A DNA stretch of 64,000 bases from positions 218,927-282,926 of the forward strand of contig NZ_JBFAPA010000018.1 in assembly GCF_040675465.1 (NCBI RefSeq), written 5' to 3'. The notes under the pieces are model-generated. The model was not told where the DNA came from, did not search any database, and was given only the letters and a program-made list of their open reading frames with translations. Positions 16,940 through 25,067 of this stretch are shown piece by piece. This DNA comes from Kibdelosporangium sp040675465. Its GTDB lineage: Bacteria > Actinomycetota > Actinomycetes > Mycobacteriales > Pseudonocardiaceae. Position 1 is the stretch's first letter. Each line of letters opens with the position of its first letter. Both the position numbers and the translations under genes were made by a program.

Positions 16940-17843
16940 GCTTGTCCGGATTCACGACGTCGTACACCCCGGCGATCTTGCCGTCCCGCACGGCGAACCC
17001 GTCCACCCGGCGGGCGATCTCCGGGTGGGCCTCGTCCGCCGGGGTGTACGGCAGGTAGAGGCCGAGGTCGCCGTTCACCAGCACCGGTTCGCCGGGCACC
17101 CGGCCCAGCTTGTACTTGGCCATCAGGCCGATCAGGAAGCGGGCCACCTTCTCACGCCCGGTGATGACGTTGACCGTGGTGCGGGCCTTGCCGTTGGAGT
17201 CGCCGACCAGCGCCACGTCAGGGTGCAGCAGTTCGACGACGGACCGCAGGTCACCGCTCGACACGGCGGCCACGAAACGTTCCACAAGGGAGCGCTGCTC
17301 CTCCATCGAGGCTCGTGGCGGCGGATCGGCGTCCGCGACGGCTTTGCGCCCGCGGGAGGCGTACTGCCGGGCCGTCGCGGTGGCGCAGCCCAGGGTCTCC
17401 GCGATCTCCTCGAACGGCACACTGAACGCGTCGTGCAGCACGAACGCCACCCGCTGCTCGGGGGACAGCTTGTCCAGCACGACCAGCGCGGCCATCCGCA
17501 TACCGTCGTCGCGAACGACGACCTCCAGCGGGTCCTCGGTCGGCTGCGGGGTCAGCGGCGTCACCACCGGCTCCGGCAGCCAGGACCCGACGTAGCGCTC
17601 CCGCTGCACGGCGGCCGACCGCAGCCGGTCCAGGCAGAGCCGGCCGGTCACGGTGGTCAGCCAGGCGCGCAGGTCCCTGATCCCATTGCGGTCCACAGTG
17701 GACAGTCGAAGCCAGGCCTCCTGCACCGCGTCCTCGGCGTCGGAGAGCGTCCCGGTCAGCCGGTAGGCGACCCCGAGCAGATGCGCCCGGTGCTCGCGGA
17801 ACTCCTCGGCGAGGGTGTCCTGGCTGACGGTCACAGAACTCAT
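16920..17843 (-). CDS. ECF41 sigma factor with SnoaL-like C-terminal domain
   Basis: 307 residues: sigma region 2 (about 12-75, Asp-Ala-Glu-Asp-Ala-Val-Gln-Glu-Ala-Trp-Leu), region 4 (about 120-170, Phe-Glu-Glu-Ile-Ala-Glu-Thr-Leu-Gly-Cys-Ala), then a SnoaL/NTF2-like domain that ends with Asn-Pro-Asp-Lys-Leu, the hallmark of the ECF41 group, where the fused domain replaces an anti-sigma factor. ATG 17843 chosen; the frame continues upstream only as a shadow of dnaG. Divergent from dnaG with 27 bases between starts, convergent with its CMD partner. No CGTC-type promoter is visible in front of it, so it may not be self-activating. Confidence 0.92.
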   Translation of the reverse strand: MSSVTVSQDTLAEEFREHRAHLLGVAYRLTGTLSDAEDAVQEAWLRLSTVDRNGIRDLRAWLTTVTGRLCLDRLRSAAVQRERYVGSWLPEPVVTPLTPQPTEDPLEVVVRDDGMRMAALVVLDKLSPEQRVAFVLHDAFSVPFEEIAETLGCATATARQYASRGRKAVADADPPPRASMEEQRSLVERFVAAVSSGDLRSVVELLHPDVALVGDSNGKARTTVNVITGREKVARFLIGLMAKYKLGRVPGEPVLVNGDLGLYLPYTPADEAHPEIARRVDGFAVRDGKIAGVYDVVNPDKLTRVPE

Positions 17844-17870
17844 GTTAGGCGTAGGCATAAGCTTGGCGGC

Positions 17871-19766
17871 GTGGCAGGACGGATCCGGGACAGCGATATC
17901 GCCCTCGTGCGTGAGCGCAACCAGATCGACGAGGTGATCGGCGAGTACGTCGCGTTGCGCCGGGTCGGTGGGGGAGCGGTCAAGGGCCTGTGCCCGTTCC
18001 ACGACGAGAAGACCCCGTCGTTCAACGTGCGCCCCACGCACGGGACGTTCCACTGCTTCGGCTGTGGTGAGGGCGGCGACGTCATCGCCTTCCTGTGCAA
18101 GATCGACCATCTGAGCTTCGTCGAGGCGGTGGAGCGGCTCGCCGAGCGCGTCGGCGTCAAGCTGACCTACGAGGGCGGCGGGACCAGCGTCCAACGCGAC
18201 CGCGGCACCCGCTCCAGGCTGGTCGACGCCCATCGCGCCGCCGCCGAGTTCTACGCCGAACAGCTGCGCACGCCGGAGGCCCAGGCCGCCCGCGAGTTCC
18301 TGTCGCAGCGCGGGTTCGACCAGGCCGCGGCCACCCAGTTCGGCTGCGGGTTCGCCCCGGGCGGCTGGGACGTGCTGACCAAACACCTGCTCGGCCGCGG
18401 CTTCGAGCTGCCCGAACTGGAGAAGGCCGGCCTGGTCAAGGCCGGCCGGCGCGGCCCGATCGACCAGTTCCACCGGCGGCTGCTCTGGCCGATCAGGGAC
18501 CTCGGCGGGGACGTGGTCGGCTTCGGCGCCCGCCGGATCTTCGACGACGACCAGATCCAGGCCAAGTACCTCAACACCCGGGAAACGCCGATCTACAAGA
18601 AGTCCCAGGTGCTGTTCGGCCTGGACATGGCCAAGCGGGAGATCTCCAAGCGCCACCAGGTGGTGGTCGTCGAGGGGTACACCGATGTCATGGCCATGCA
18701 CCTGGCCGGCGTGCCGACGGCCGTCGCGTCCTGTGGCACCGCGTTCGGCACCGAGCACATCAACGTGCTGCGCCGCCTGCTGATGGACGACACGTTCTTC
18801 CGCGGCGAGGTGATCTACACCTTCGACGGCGACGAGGCTGGTCAGAAGGCCGCGATGAAGGCGTTCGAGGAGGACCAGCGGTTCGCCTCGCAGACGTTCA
18901 TCGCGGTCGCCCCGGACGGCATGGACCCGTGTGAGCTGCGGCAGGCCAAGGGCGACGTCGCGGTGCGCGACCTGGTCGCCCGGCGCCAGCGGCTGATCGA
19001 GTTCTGGCTGCGGTCCGAGCTCGCCGGGCACGACCTGGACGCCGCCGAGGGCCGGGTGCAGGCGCTGCGCCGGACGGTGCCGCTGGTGGCGCAGATCAAG
19101 GACGTGGCGCTGCGCGACGAGTACGCCCGCCAGCTCGCCGGCTGGATCGGCTGGGACGACATCCAGACCGTGGTCCGCCGGGTCCGGGACATCTCCACCG
19201 GAAAGTCCGCGCCGCGCAAGGCCGCCCCGGTGGACGCAAACCAGGGCGCGCTGGCGATCGAGGTGCAGGGCCCGCGCCGGCCCCGGCCGAACGACCCCGA
19301 GCTGCACCTGCAGCGGGAGGCGCTGAAGTCGGCGCTGCAGGTTCCGCACCTGGCCGGCCCGGTGTTCGACAGCCTGCCCGCGGAGGCGTTCACCGATCCC
19401 GCCTACCAGGAGCTGCACCTGGGCCTGCAGACCGCCGGTGGGGCCTCGAGCGGCCTGGCCGGTCCGGCACTGGTCGACGCGGTCGCCAAGAGCTGTGCCC
19501 ACCAGGTGGTCCAGTCGCTGGTCACCGAGCTGTCCGTGGAACCCATGCACGCCCGCCCCGAGCCGGACATGCGCTACGTCGAGAGCATCATGGCCGCGTT
19601 GAACAAGAGCGTGGTCGCCCGGCAGATCGCGGACATCAAGTCGCGGCTGCAGCGGCTGAGCCCGCTGGAGAACGCCGACGAGTACCGGGCGCTGTTCGGC
19701 GACCTGGTGGCCATGGAGCAGTACCACAAGGCGTTGGGGGAGCAGGCTTCCGGGAGTCTCGCGTAA
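17871..19766 (+). CDS. dnaG: DNA primase
   Basis: 631-residue replicative primase. The N-terminal zinc-binding domain has Cys41, His44, Cys62 and Cys65 (Cys-Pro-Phe-His ... His-Cys-Phe-Gly-Cys). The RNA-polymerase core and TOPRIM follow (Val-Val-Val-Glu-Gly-Tyr-Thr-Asp-Val-Met near 264; Phe-Asp-Gly-Asp-Glu-Ala-Gly near 319), and the C-terminal 170 residues form the DnaB-interaction region. GTG 17871 gives the standard N-terminus; TAAGCT seven bases before it suggests a leaderless message. Its stop overlaps the next gene (TAATG). Confidence 0.95.
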   Translation: MAGRIRDSDIALVRERNQIDEVIGEYVALRRVGGGAVKGLCPFHDEKTPSFNVRPTHGTFHCFGCGEGGDVIAFLCKIDHLSFVEAVERLAERVGVKLTYEGGGTSVQRDRGTRSRLVDAHRAAAEFYAEQLRTPEAQAAREFLSQRGFDQAAATQFGCGFAPGGWDVLTKHLLGRGFELPELEKAGLVKAGRRGPIDQFHRRLLWPIRDLGGDVVGFGARRIFDDDQIQAKYLNTRETPIYKKSQVLFGLDMAKREISKRHQVVVVEGYTDVMAMHLAGVPTAVASCGTAFGTEHINVLRRLLMDDTFFRGEVIYTFDGDEAGQKAAMKAFEEDQRFASQTFIAVAPDGMDPCELRQAKGDVAVRDLVARRQRLIEFWLRSELAGHDLDAAEGRVQALRRTVPLVAQIKDVALRDEYARQLAGWIGWDDIQTVVRRVRDISTGKSAPRKAAPVDANQGALAIEVQGPRRPRPNDPELHLQREALKSALQVPHLAGPVFDSLPAEAFTDPAYQELHLGLQTAGGASSGLAGPALVDAVAKSCAHQVVQSLVTELSVEPMHARPEPDMRYVESIMAALNKSVVARQIADIKSRLQRLSPLENADEYRALFGDLVAMEQYHKALGEQASGSLA

Positions 19767-20296
19767 TGCTTCGACGGTTCATCGACCGGATCACCGGGCG
19801 CGCGGTCCCCGAGGGCTTCGAGGGCACGCTGGATCCCGAGGAACACGTGCTGGCCACGGCCGAGGTGAAGTCCGGCGGGCACCTGATCGCGACCTCGCAC
19901 GGGCTGTGGCTGCCCGGGTCGCGCCGGGTCGGCTGGCACCTGATCAGCAAGGCGACCTGGGGCGGCGGGGCGCTGATCCTGATCGAGGCCGAGGAGACGT
20001 CCCAGGCCGGTGACGCCGTCGTGCTGACCGACCTGCCGCCGGTCCGGTACGTGCTGATCGGGACCGGGCGGCTGCCCGATGTGGTGCACGCCCGGGTGAC
20101 GAAGTCGATCACGTCCCGGCACCGGCAGGAGCTGCCCGGCGGCGGAGCCTGGTTCGTACAGCGGAAAGTCCCCGGCCGGGACGGGTTCGTGCTGCAGGTC
20201 CGGCCGGATCCCGGGACCTCCCAGGAGGCGGTCGAGCAGGTCGCGCAGGAGGTCGCCGAGAAGTTGAGGTTGATGTCGGAGCGCCCTCAGCAATAA
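19766..20296 (+). CDS. Conserved actinobacterial protein of unknown function downstream of dnaG
   Basis: 176 residues, soluble, no signal peptide. It begins Met-Leu-Arg-Arg-Phe-Ile-Asp-Arg and has a repeated beta-strand pattern (Ala-Thr-Ser-His-Gly-Leu-Trp-Leu-Pro, Val-Gly-Trp-His-Leu-Ile) reminiscent of PH-like/bacterial YokE-type folds, followed by a helix at the C-terminus. One-base overlap with dnaG indicates coupling. No catalytic motif. I do not recognise a function. Confidence 0.75.
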   Translation: MLRRFIDRITGRAVPEGFEGTLDPEEHVLATAEVKSGGHLIATSHGLWLPGSRRVGWHLISKATWGGGALILIEAEETSQAGDAVVLTDLPPVRYVLIGTGRLPDVVHARVTKSITSRHRQELPGGGAWFVQRKVPGRDGFVLQVRPDPGTSQEAVEQVAQEVAEKLRLMSERPQQ

Positions 20297-20297
20297 A

Positions 20298-20309
20298 GTA
20301 CGTACGTAC
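20298..20309. promoter_or_regulatory. Perfect palindrome upstream of tam
   Basis: GTACGTACGTAC, a 12-base perfect palindrome just after an AATAAAGT element and 18 bases before the tam start. It could be an operator; no adjacent regulator is obvious. Confidence 0.3.
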
Positions 20310-20327
20310 GGTTTGCTGGAGGTGGAT

Positions 20328-21083
20328 ATGTGGGACCCCGACAAGTACCTGGCCTTCGCCGATCACCGGTCCAGGCCCTTCTACGAGCTGGTCGCCCGGA
20401 TCCAGGCCGAATCACCCCGTCGTGTGGTGGACCTGGGCTGCGGACCCGGCAACCTGACAACCGTCCTGGCCGATCGCTGGCCCGGCGCGACCCTGGAGGC
20501 GATGGACTCCTCCGAGGAGATGGTCACCGCCGCCCGATCGCGTGGCATCGACGCCTATGTGGGTGACGTCGCGGGCTGGAAGCCGCAGGACGACACCGAC
20601 GTGATCGTCACCAACGCCGTCCTGCAGTGGGTGCCCGGGCATGACGCGATCCTGCAGTCCTGGGTGTCGGCACTGCCCTCCGGCGCGTGGATCGCGCTGC
20701 AAGTCCCCGGGAACTTCGAAGCGCCCTCGCATGCGCTCGTGCGTGAACTCGCGGCCGGCTCATGGCGGTCGCGGCTGGAATCGGTGCTGTTGCGAGAAGA
20801 AGACGCCGTTTTCACACCGACCGAGTACGCCACGATCCTCGGCGACTGCATGGTCGACGCGTGGGAGACGACCTACGTCCAGGTCCTCACCGGACCCGAC
20901 CCGGTCCTGGAGTGGATCACCGGCACCGCCCTGCGCCCGATCAAAGCGGCACTGTCACCCGACGAGTGGACGGCCTTCCGGGCCGACCTGGCACCCCGGC
21001 TGCGCGAGGCCTACCCGCAACGTCCCGACGGCCGCACCTGGTTCCCGTTCCGCCGCGTGTTCGCCGTGGCTCAGACGCGCTAG
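20328..21083 (+). CDS. tam: Trans-aconitate 2-methyltransferase
   Basis: 251-residue class I SAM methyltransferase. Motif I is Val-Val-Asp-Leu-Gly-Cys-Gly-Pro-Gly-Asn-Leu-Thr near 33-44, motif II Glu-Ala-Met-Asp-Ser-Ser near 57, and the Tam-specific Ser-Asn-Ala type segment reads Thr-Asn-Ala-Val-Leu-Gln-Trp-Val near 93, with Gln-Val-Pro-Gly-Asn near 127. It methylates trans-aconitate, an inhibitor formed from cis-aconitate. GGAGG precedes the ATG. Confidence 0.88.
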   Translation: MWDPDKYLAFADHRSRPFYELVARIQAESPRRVVDLGCGPGNLTTVLADRWPGATLEAMDSSEEMVTAARSRGIDAYVGDVAGWKPQDDTDVIVTNAVLQWVPGHDAILQSWVSALPSGAWIALQVPGNFEAPSHALVRELAAGSWRSRLESVLLREEDAVFTPTEYATILGDCMVDAWETTYVQVLTGPDPVLEWITGTALRPIKAALSPDEWTAFRADLAPRLREAYPQRPDGRTWFPFRRVFAVAQTR

Positions 21084-21256
21084 CCTTCGCGCCCCAGCTT
21101 CTCGCCGATCTTCGCCCGGGCCACCCCCGCGGCGCTCTGGATGGCCGGGTGCTCGACGATGCCGCGGTATGCCCGCATGATCTGCTCGTAGCGCTCCCGG
21201 CCCGCCTTGGCGCCCAGTACGTAACCGACGGCCACACCCACCAGGAACAGCTTCAT
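21080..21256 (-). CDS. YtxH-like small protein
   Basis: 58 residues: one hydrophobic N-terminal segment with Gly-Val-Ala-Val-Gly-Tyr-Val-Leu-Gly-Ala-Lys-Ala-Gly-Arg-Glu-Arg-Tyr, then a charged amphipathic helix. Typical of small actinobacterial YtxH-like proteins anchored in the membrane. GGAG precedes the ATG. Four-base tail overlap with tam. Function unknown. Confidence 0.75.
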   Translation of the reverse strand: MKLFLVGVAVGYVLGAKAGRERYEQIMRAYRGIVEHPAIQSAAGVARAKIGEKLGREG

Positions 21257-21391
21257 GCTCTCCGCCTTCCACCGCCCGACTACGTCCCTCCATCTTCCCC
21301 CAGAGACCACCCCCCTGCCGACCAGACCTCAACGGCATGCGCTAGAGTTACTTCCTGTCAGGCCGGGACCAACCGGTAGACGACCGAGTGG

Positions 21392-21464
21392 TCCTCCATA
21401 GCTCAATTGGCAGAGCATTCGACTGTTAATCGAAGGGTTGCTGGTTCGAGTCCAGCTGGAGGAG
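21392..21464 (+). tRNA. tRNA-Asn (GTT)
   Basis: Complete cloverleaf: acceptor TCCTCCA/TGGAGGA, D-arm AGCTC...GAGC, anticodon stem TTCGA/TCGAA around loop CTGTTAA (anticodon GTT), T-arm GCTGG/CCAGC, discriminator G. The CCA is not encoded in full. Followed at once by a terminator hairpin. Confidence 0.97.
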
Positions 21465-21468
21465 CAAG

Positions 21469-21500
21469 ACCCCAGGACGACAAGCCTGGGGTTCTTTTGT
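21469..21500 (+). terminator. Intrinsic terminator after tRNA-Asn
   Basis: ACCCCAGG, eight-base loop, CCTGGGGT followed by TCTTTTGTT: an 8-bp GC-rich stem with a U-rich tail, one of the few canonical terminators in the window. Confidence 0.85.
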
Positions 21501-21506
21501 TATCAG

Positions 21507-21580
21507 GGGCCGGTAGCTCAGTTGGTCAGAGCAGGGGACTCATAATCCCTTGGCCGTGGGTTCGAGCCCCACCCGGCCCA
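21507..21580 (+). tRNA. tRNA with CAT anticodon, probably tRNA-Ile2 rather than Met
   Basis: Complete cloverleaf: acceptor GGGCCGG/CCGGCCC, anticodon stem GGGGA/TCCCT with loop CTCATAA, T-arm GTGGG/CCCAC, discriminator A. The variable-arm region TTGGCCG and the anticodon arm resemble E. coli tRNA-Ile (CAT, lysidine-modified) more than elongator tRNA-Met, whose actinobacterial form usually has GGCGGGG at the 5' end. Identity is therefore tentative. Confidence 0.85.
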
Positions 21581-21640
21581 CGGACCTCTGGCTTACCCTG
21601 CTCAGTTGCTTCGCAACTTCGCGGGTCGGTCCGCGTATCT

Positions 21641-21706
21641 TCTGGGGGCGACCCCCAGACCCCCGATGGGGCTGCGCCCCCTAGCCCCGCCACGGCTTCG
21701 CCGTGG
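21641..21706. repeat. Three consecutive perfect hairpins
   Basis: TCTGGGGG-CGA-CCCCCAGA, then GGGGC-TGC-GCCCC, then CCACGGC-TTC-GCCGTGG, back to back in the gap between the CAT tRNA and the hemerythrin gene. They resemble extragenic palindromic elements common in Pseudonocardiaceae. No gene in 21581-21860. Confidence 0.65.
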
Positions 21707-21860
21707 GCCCGGCTTCGCCTCGGAATTGGGGTTCGGGAATTGTTGTGGTGCCGGGGTTTTGGGGTGGCGGGTATTTGTCATTGGGGTGCGGTTGTGGGGT
21801 GGGTGTCGTTCAATGGGGTTTGTTGATGGGTTGGGCGATTCTCGCTATGAGGGGTTTTCG

Positions 21861-22544
21861 ATGACTGTTGATGTGCCCGCTGATGTTCGGGACATGTACA
21901 TGGTGCACACCGCTTTCCGGCGGGAGTTCCGGTTGTTGCCGGGGCTGGTTCGCGCCGTTGCGGAGGGGGATGTCGAGCGGGCGGGGGTTGTCGCTGGTCA
22001 CGCTGCTCTGCTCGACGGGACGTTGCACCACCACCATGGCATGGAGGACCGGCATTTGTGGCCGCTGCTGCTCGAGCGGGTGCCGGACGAGCTCGAGCCG
22101 CTCGTGCACACCATGGAGGGGCAGCACGAGGGGATCGACAAACTCGGCGTGGAGGTAAGGGCAAGCTTGGATTCGTGGCGGGAAAATGCCGACTCGCCGT
22201 CCCGGGAACGGCTCGCTGCCGCTTTCGAAAAGCTCATCCCCGCGCTCGAGGAGCATTTGGGGATGGAGGAGCAGCAGGTTCTGCCGTTGATGGAGAAGCA
22301 CATCTCGCAGGCCGAATGGAGCGCGATGGTGCAGGAGGGCGCGGCGTCGGCCAATCCCGAGGACATGCCGCTGATGCTCGGCCTGATGATGTACGAGGGC
22401 GACCCGGAGGTCGTCGACGCCACCATCGGCCAGCTTCCGCCGGAGATCCAGCCGGTCATCCGCGAGGCGGCGTGGAACGCCTTCCAGGCGCACTCCGAAC
22501 TCGTGCACGGCACCACGACCCCGCGGCGCAGCACCGAATGGTGA
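21861..22544 (+). CDS. Hemerythrin HHE-domain protein
   Basis: 227 residues. The four-helix HHE domain carries candidate diiron ligands: His near residue 14 (Met-Val-His-Thr-Ala), His47 region (Ala-Gly-His-Ala-Ala), His-His-His-His-Gly-Met-Glu near 56-61, His-x3-His region near 86, and Glu-Glu-His-Leu-Gly-Met-Glu-Glu near 131-138. Proteins like this bind O2, NO or peroxide at a diiron site. ATG 21861 has GAGGGG upstream. Convergent with the HxlR gene, with a shared terminator. Confidence 0.83.
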   Translation: MTVDVPADVRDMYMVHTAFRREFRLLPGLVRAVAEGDVERAGVVAGHAALLDGTLHHHHGMEDRHLWPLLLERVPDELEPLVHTMEGQHEGIDKLGVEVRASLDSWRENADSPSRERLAAAFEKLIPALEEHLGMEEQQVLPLMEKHISQAEWSAMVQEGAASANPEDMPLMLGLMMYEGDPEVVDATIGQLPPEIQPVIREAAWNAFQAHSELVHGTTTPRRSTEW

Positions 22545-22556
22545 ACCGCCGAGCCG

Positions 22557-22580
22557 GCCCGGCACTCACGAGTGCCGGGC
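22557..22580. terminator. Bidirectional terminator hairpin
   Basis: GCCCGGCACT-CACG-AGTGCCGGGC, a perfect 10-bp stem with a four-base loop between two convergent genes; it overlaps the last codons of the HxlR-SCP2 gene. Confidence 0.65.
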
Positions 22581-23228
22581 GGCCCGGACCAGCGGAGCGA
22601 CCGGGCTGAACCCGAGCATCCCGGGCAGCGCCCGGATCGCCGTCCGCGTCCCGGTGAGGCTGATCGTCCCGGCCCGCAGGCCCTCGTTCAGCTCGATCTC
22701 GCCCTCCCACATCTGGTACAGCGTCCGCAGATCCGACTTGAGCACCGCGTCGATGTCGAACCCCGGGTCGTAGTTGCACACCGACGCCTCACCCGGTTCC
22801 AGCACCAGCCAGAACGTCCTGCGCCGGTCGGCCACCTCGACCTGGATCACCGACCGCTTGCGCACCTGTGACGTGTCGACCTGGCCGTGCATCCACCACA
22901 TCAGCACCTCGGGGTCGAGTTCCTCGGGTCGTGGGTCGCCGAACGCGTACCGTGCGCCCCAGTCGGCGAGCCCGAACACGATCGGGCGCAGTTGTTCACC
23001 CGCTTCCGTGAGCGTGTAGCCGTCGGCCGACCGCTCGATCAGCCCGTCGTTGTGCAACTGCCGCAGCCGGCGGGAAAGCAGGGCACGCGACAGGCCGGGC
23101 AGACCGCGGGCGATCTCGTTGAACCGGGTCGCCCCGATCAGCATGTCCCGCACGATCAGGAGCGTCCACCGGTCACCCAGCACCTCGACGGCGCGGACGA
23201 TCGGGCAGTACTGGCCGTAGGTTCGCAT
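22566..23228 (-). CDS. HxlR-family regulator with C-terminal SCP2-like domain
   Basis: 220 residues. The first 100 are an HxlR winged helix (Tyr-Cys-Pro-Ile-Val-Arg-Ala-Val-Glu-Val-Leu-Gly-Asp-Arg-Trp-Thr-Leu-Leu, with the conserved redox-type Cys8). The remainder is an SCP2/sterol-carrier-like ligand pocket. The fusion suggests a repressor sensing a lipid-like ligand or redox state. Divergent from the acyl-CoA dehydrogenase gene, 92 bases apart, which is its obvious target. Confidence 0.85.
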   Translation of the reverse strand: MRTYGQYCPIVRAVEVLGDRWTLLIVRDMLIGATRFNEIARGLPGLSRALLSRRLRQLHNDGLIERSADGYTLTEAGEQLRPIVFGLADWGARYAFGDPRPEELDPEVLMWWMHGQVDTSQVRKRSVIQVEVADRRRTFWLVLEPGEASVCNYDPGFDIDAVLKSDLRTLYQMWEGEIELNEGLRAGTISLTGTRTAIRALPGMLGFSPVAPLVRAARHS

Positions 23229-23320
23229 AGTCGTAAGTCGTCTGAGCTGGGCGGGACCGTTACGCCCGGTTCAGTCTGTGAACTACCTCGGGCCGGTTTG
23301 AGTTTCTAGCGTCTGTCCCC

Positions 23321-24466
23321 ATGACCATGACTGAGACCATCCAGGCAACCGGCACCTACCCGACCCCGGCCCGTGCCGACGACGCGCGGTTCGTCGAACT
23401 CGCGGCCCGCATCGGCGCCGTCGCGGCCAGACACGCGGGCGAACACGACCGCGACGCGACCTTCGTCACCGAGGCCTACGAAGCCATGCGCGAGACCGGT
23501 TATCTCGCGCTCGCCGTGCCCGAGGAGTTAGGCGGCTTGGGCGCGAGCATCCGTCAAGTGTGTTACGCACAGGCAGAACTGGCGCGACACGACGGCGCAA
23601 CGGCACTCGCGTCGACCATGCACCACTACCTAACGCTCGTACAGGTCTACCGGCGCCGCAACGGTGCACCGGACGCCGAAGGGGTGCTCCGCAGGATCGC
23701 GGACGAGGGCATCGTGATCGCGACCAGCGGCGGCTCGGACTGGTTGTGGCCCACCACGACCGCGGTCCGGGAAGGCGACAACCTCCGGATCAACGGACGC
23801 AAGGCGTTCTGCAGCCAGTCGCCCGGCGCGACGGTCGTCGCCACGTGCGCGGCGATCGACGACGAGGTCCTGCACTTCAGCGTGCCGCTGTCGGCGCCCG
23901 GCGTCCGGATCGAGGAAACCTGGGACACGCTGGGCATGCGCGGCACGGCGAGCCACGACGTCGTGATGGAGGACGTGCTCATCCCGATCGACAAGATCGC
24001 CGGGCGCCGTCCATACGGCGAGTTCGGCGCGCCGCTGATGGCCGCGCTCGTCCACTTCGCACCGGTCGCGGCGGCTACTTACTTTGGTATCGCGGCGAAA
24101 GCGCGCGACATCGCGGTTGCCGGAGCCAAGAACGCGTCGCCGCGCCAGATCGGTCTGATGGACGCCAAGCTGCGCTGCGCGTGGTGGGCAGTGCTCGGGT
24201 CCGTCGACGAGATCGGTGAGGACTACACGGCGACCCCGGCCACGATGATCACGCTGATGCTGGCCAAACGCCAGGTCGTGCTGGATGCGATCGAGGTCGT
24301 CAACCTGGCGATGGACGTTCTCGGCGGGCGCTCGTTCTACCGGCACGCCGGGCTGGAGCGCGCCTACCGCGATGTGCGGGCCGGCACGTTCCACCCGTTC
24401 AACCCGGAGGCCACGCTGACCTACGCGGGCAAGCTGGTCCTCGGCGACCCCGGCAGCTCGGCCTGA
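23321..24466 (+). CDS. Acyl-CoA dehydrogenase family protein
   Basis: 381-residue FAD flavoprotein. N-terminal helical domain to about 120, the Ser-Gly-Gly-Ser-Asp-Trp segment and beta-domain near 130-230 (Leu-Gly-Met-Arg-Gly-Thr-Ala-Ser-His-Asp), C-terminal helical domain with Asp-Val-Leu-Gly-Gly-Arg-Ser-Phe near 337. The usual catalytic Glu is not obvious (Arg-Asp-Val-Arg-Ala-Gly-Thr-Phe-His-Pro-Phe-Asn in its place), so a DszC/hydroxylase-like flavin monooxygenase or unusual dehydrogenase is possible. TAGCGT eight bases before the ATG suggests leaderless transcription. Likely controlled by the divergent HxlR-SCP2 protein. Confidence 0.82.
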   Translation: MTMTETIQATGTYPTPARADDARFVELAARIGAVAARHAGEHDRDATFVTEAYEAMRETGYLALAVPEELGGLGASIRQVCYAQAELARHDGATALASTMHHYLTLVQVYRRRNGAPDAEGVLRRIADEGIVIATSGGSDWLWPTTTAVREGDNLRINGRKAFCSQSPGATVVATCAAIDDEVLHFSVPLSAPGVRIEETWDTLGMRGTASHDVVMEDVLIPIDKIAGRRPYGEFGAPLMAALVHFAPVAAATYFGIAAKARDIAVAGAKNASPRQIGLMDAKLRCAWWAVLGSVDEIGEDYTATPATMITLMLAKRQVVLDAIEVVNLAMDVLGGRSFYRHAGLERAYRDVRAGTFHPFNPEATLTYAGKLVLGDPGSSA

Positions 24467-24498
24467 TTCTGGACTGGGCGTTCTGTTAAAGTCGTGCG

Positions 24499-25056
24499 GT
24501 GGCCAGGACCAAAGAGTTCGATCCGGACACCGCGCTGCGGGCGGCGCTGGAGCTGTTCTGGCGCCGCGGTTACGAGGCGACGTCGATGCAGGACCTGGTC
24601 GAGCACCTGGGGATCGGCCGGGCCAGCATCTACGCCACCTTCGGCAGCAAGCACGAGCTGTACCTGAAGGCGCTGGACCGGTACTGCGCGGACACCGGCG
24701 GCCGCAACGCGCACCTGCTGTCCGGCTCCGGTCCGGCCTTGCCGGGCATCCGGACGTACCTCGAAGGACTGCTGGACGAGCCCAAGGGCTGTTTCGTGAC
24801 CAACACAGCCGTTGAACTGCCGCAGGACGACAGTGCGGCGGAGCTGGTCGACATCGGCCTGAACGGCCTGCAGGCGGCCATTGCCGGAGCCCTGGTCCGC
24901 GCCCAGGACCAGGGCGAACTGGCCAAGGGTAAAGATCCGCAAGCGCTTGCGCGGTTCCTGGTGACGTTCGTGCAGGGCGTCCGGGTGCTGGCCAAGCGAC
25001 CCGACCGGCAGCGGCTGCGCGACGCGGTCGATCAGGCGATGTCCCTGCTGGCCTGA
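24499..25056 (+). CDS. TetR-family transcriptional regulator
   Basis: 185 residues: TetR helix-turn-helix at about 28-47 (Thr-Ser-Met-Gln-Asp-Leu-Val-Glu-His-Leu-Gly-Ile-Gly-Arg-Ala-Ser-Ile-Tyr) and the TetR_C-like ligand domain with Gly-Cys-Phe-Val-Thr-Asn-Thr near 95. GTG start, with TAAAGT six bases before it, i.e. leaderless and separately transcribed from the acyl-CoA dehydrogenase gene 32 bases upstream. Similar to regulators of small oxidoreductases; target not evident. Confidence 0.88.
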   Translation: MARTKEFDPDTALRAALELFWRRGYEATSMQDLVEHLGIGRASIYATFGSKHELYLKALDRYCADTGGRNAHLLSGSGPALPGIRTYLEGLLDEPKGCFVTNTAVELPQDDSAAELVDIGLNGLQAAIAGALVRAQDQGELAKGKDPQALARFLVTFVQGVRVLAKRPDRQRLRDAVDQAMSLLA

Positions 25057-25067
25057 TACTGGAACAC

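Noticed and set aside
17844..19727. Upstream in-frame extension of the ECF41 sigma gene opposite dnaG
   Set aside because: Shadow of dnaG; the sigma protein has a natural ATG start at 17843 and the extension has no recognisable domain.
13000..21455. Intact integrative element bounded by the 26-bp tRNA-Asn repeat
   Set aside because: No integrase, excisionase or transfer gene lies between the repeats, and core genes such as dnaG and tam are inside; at most a relic.
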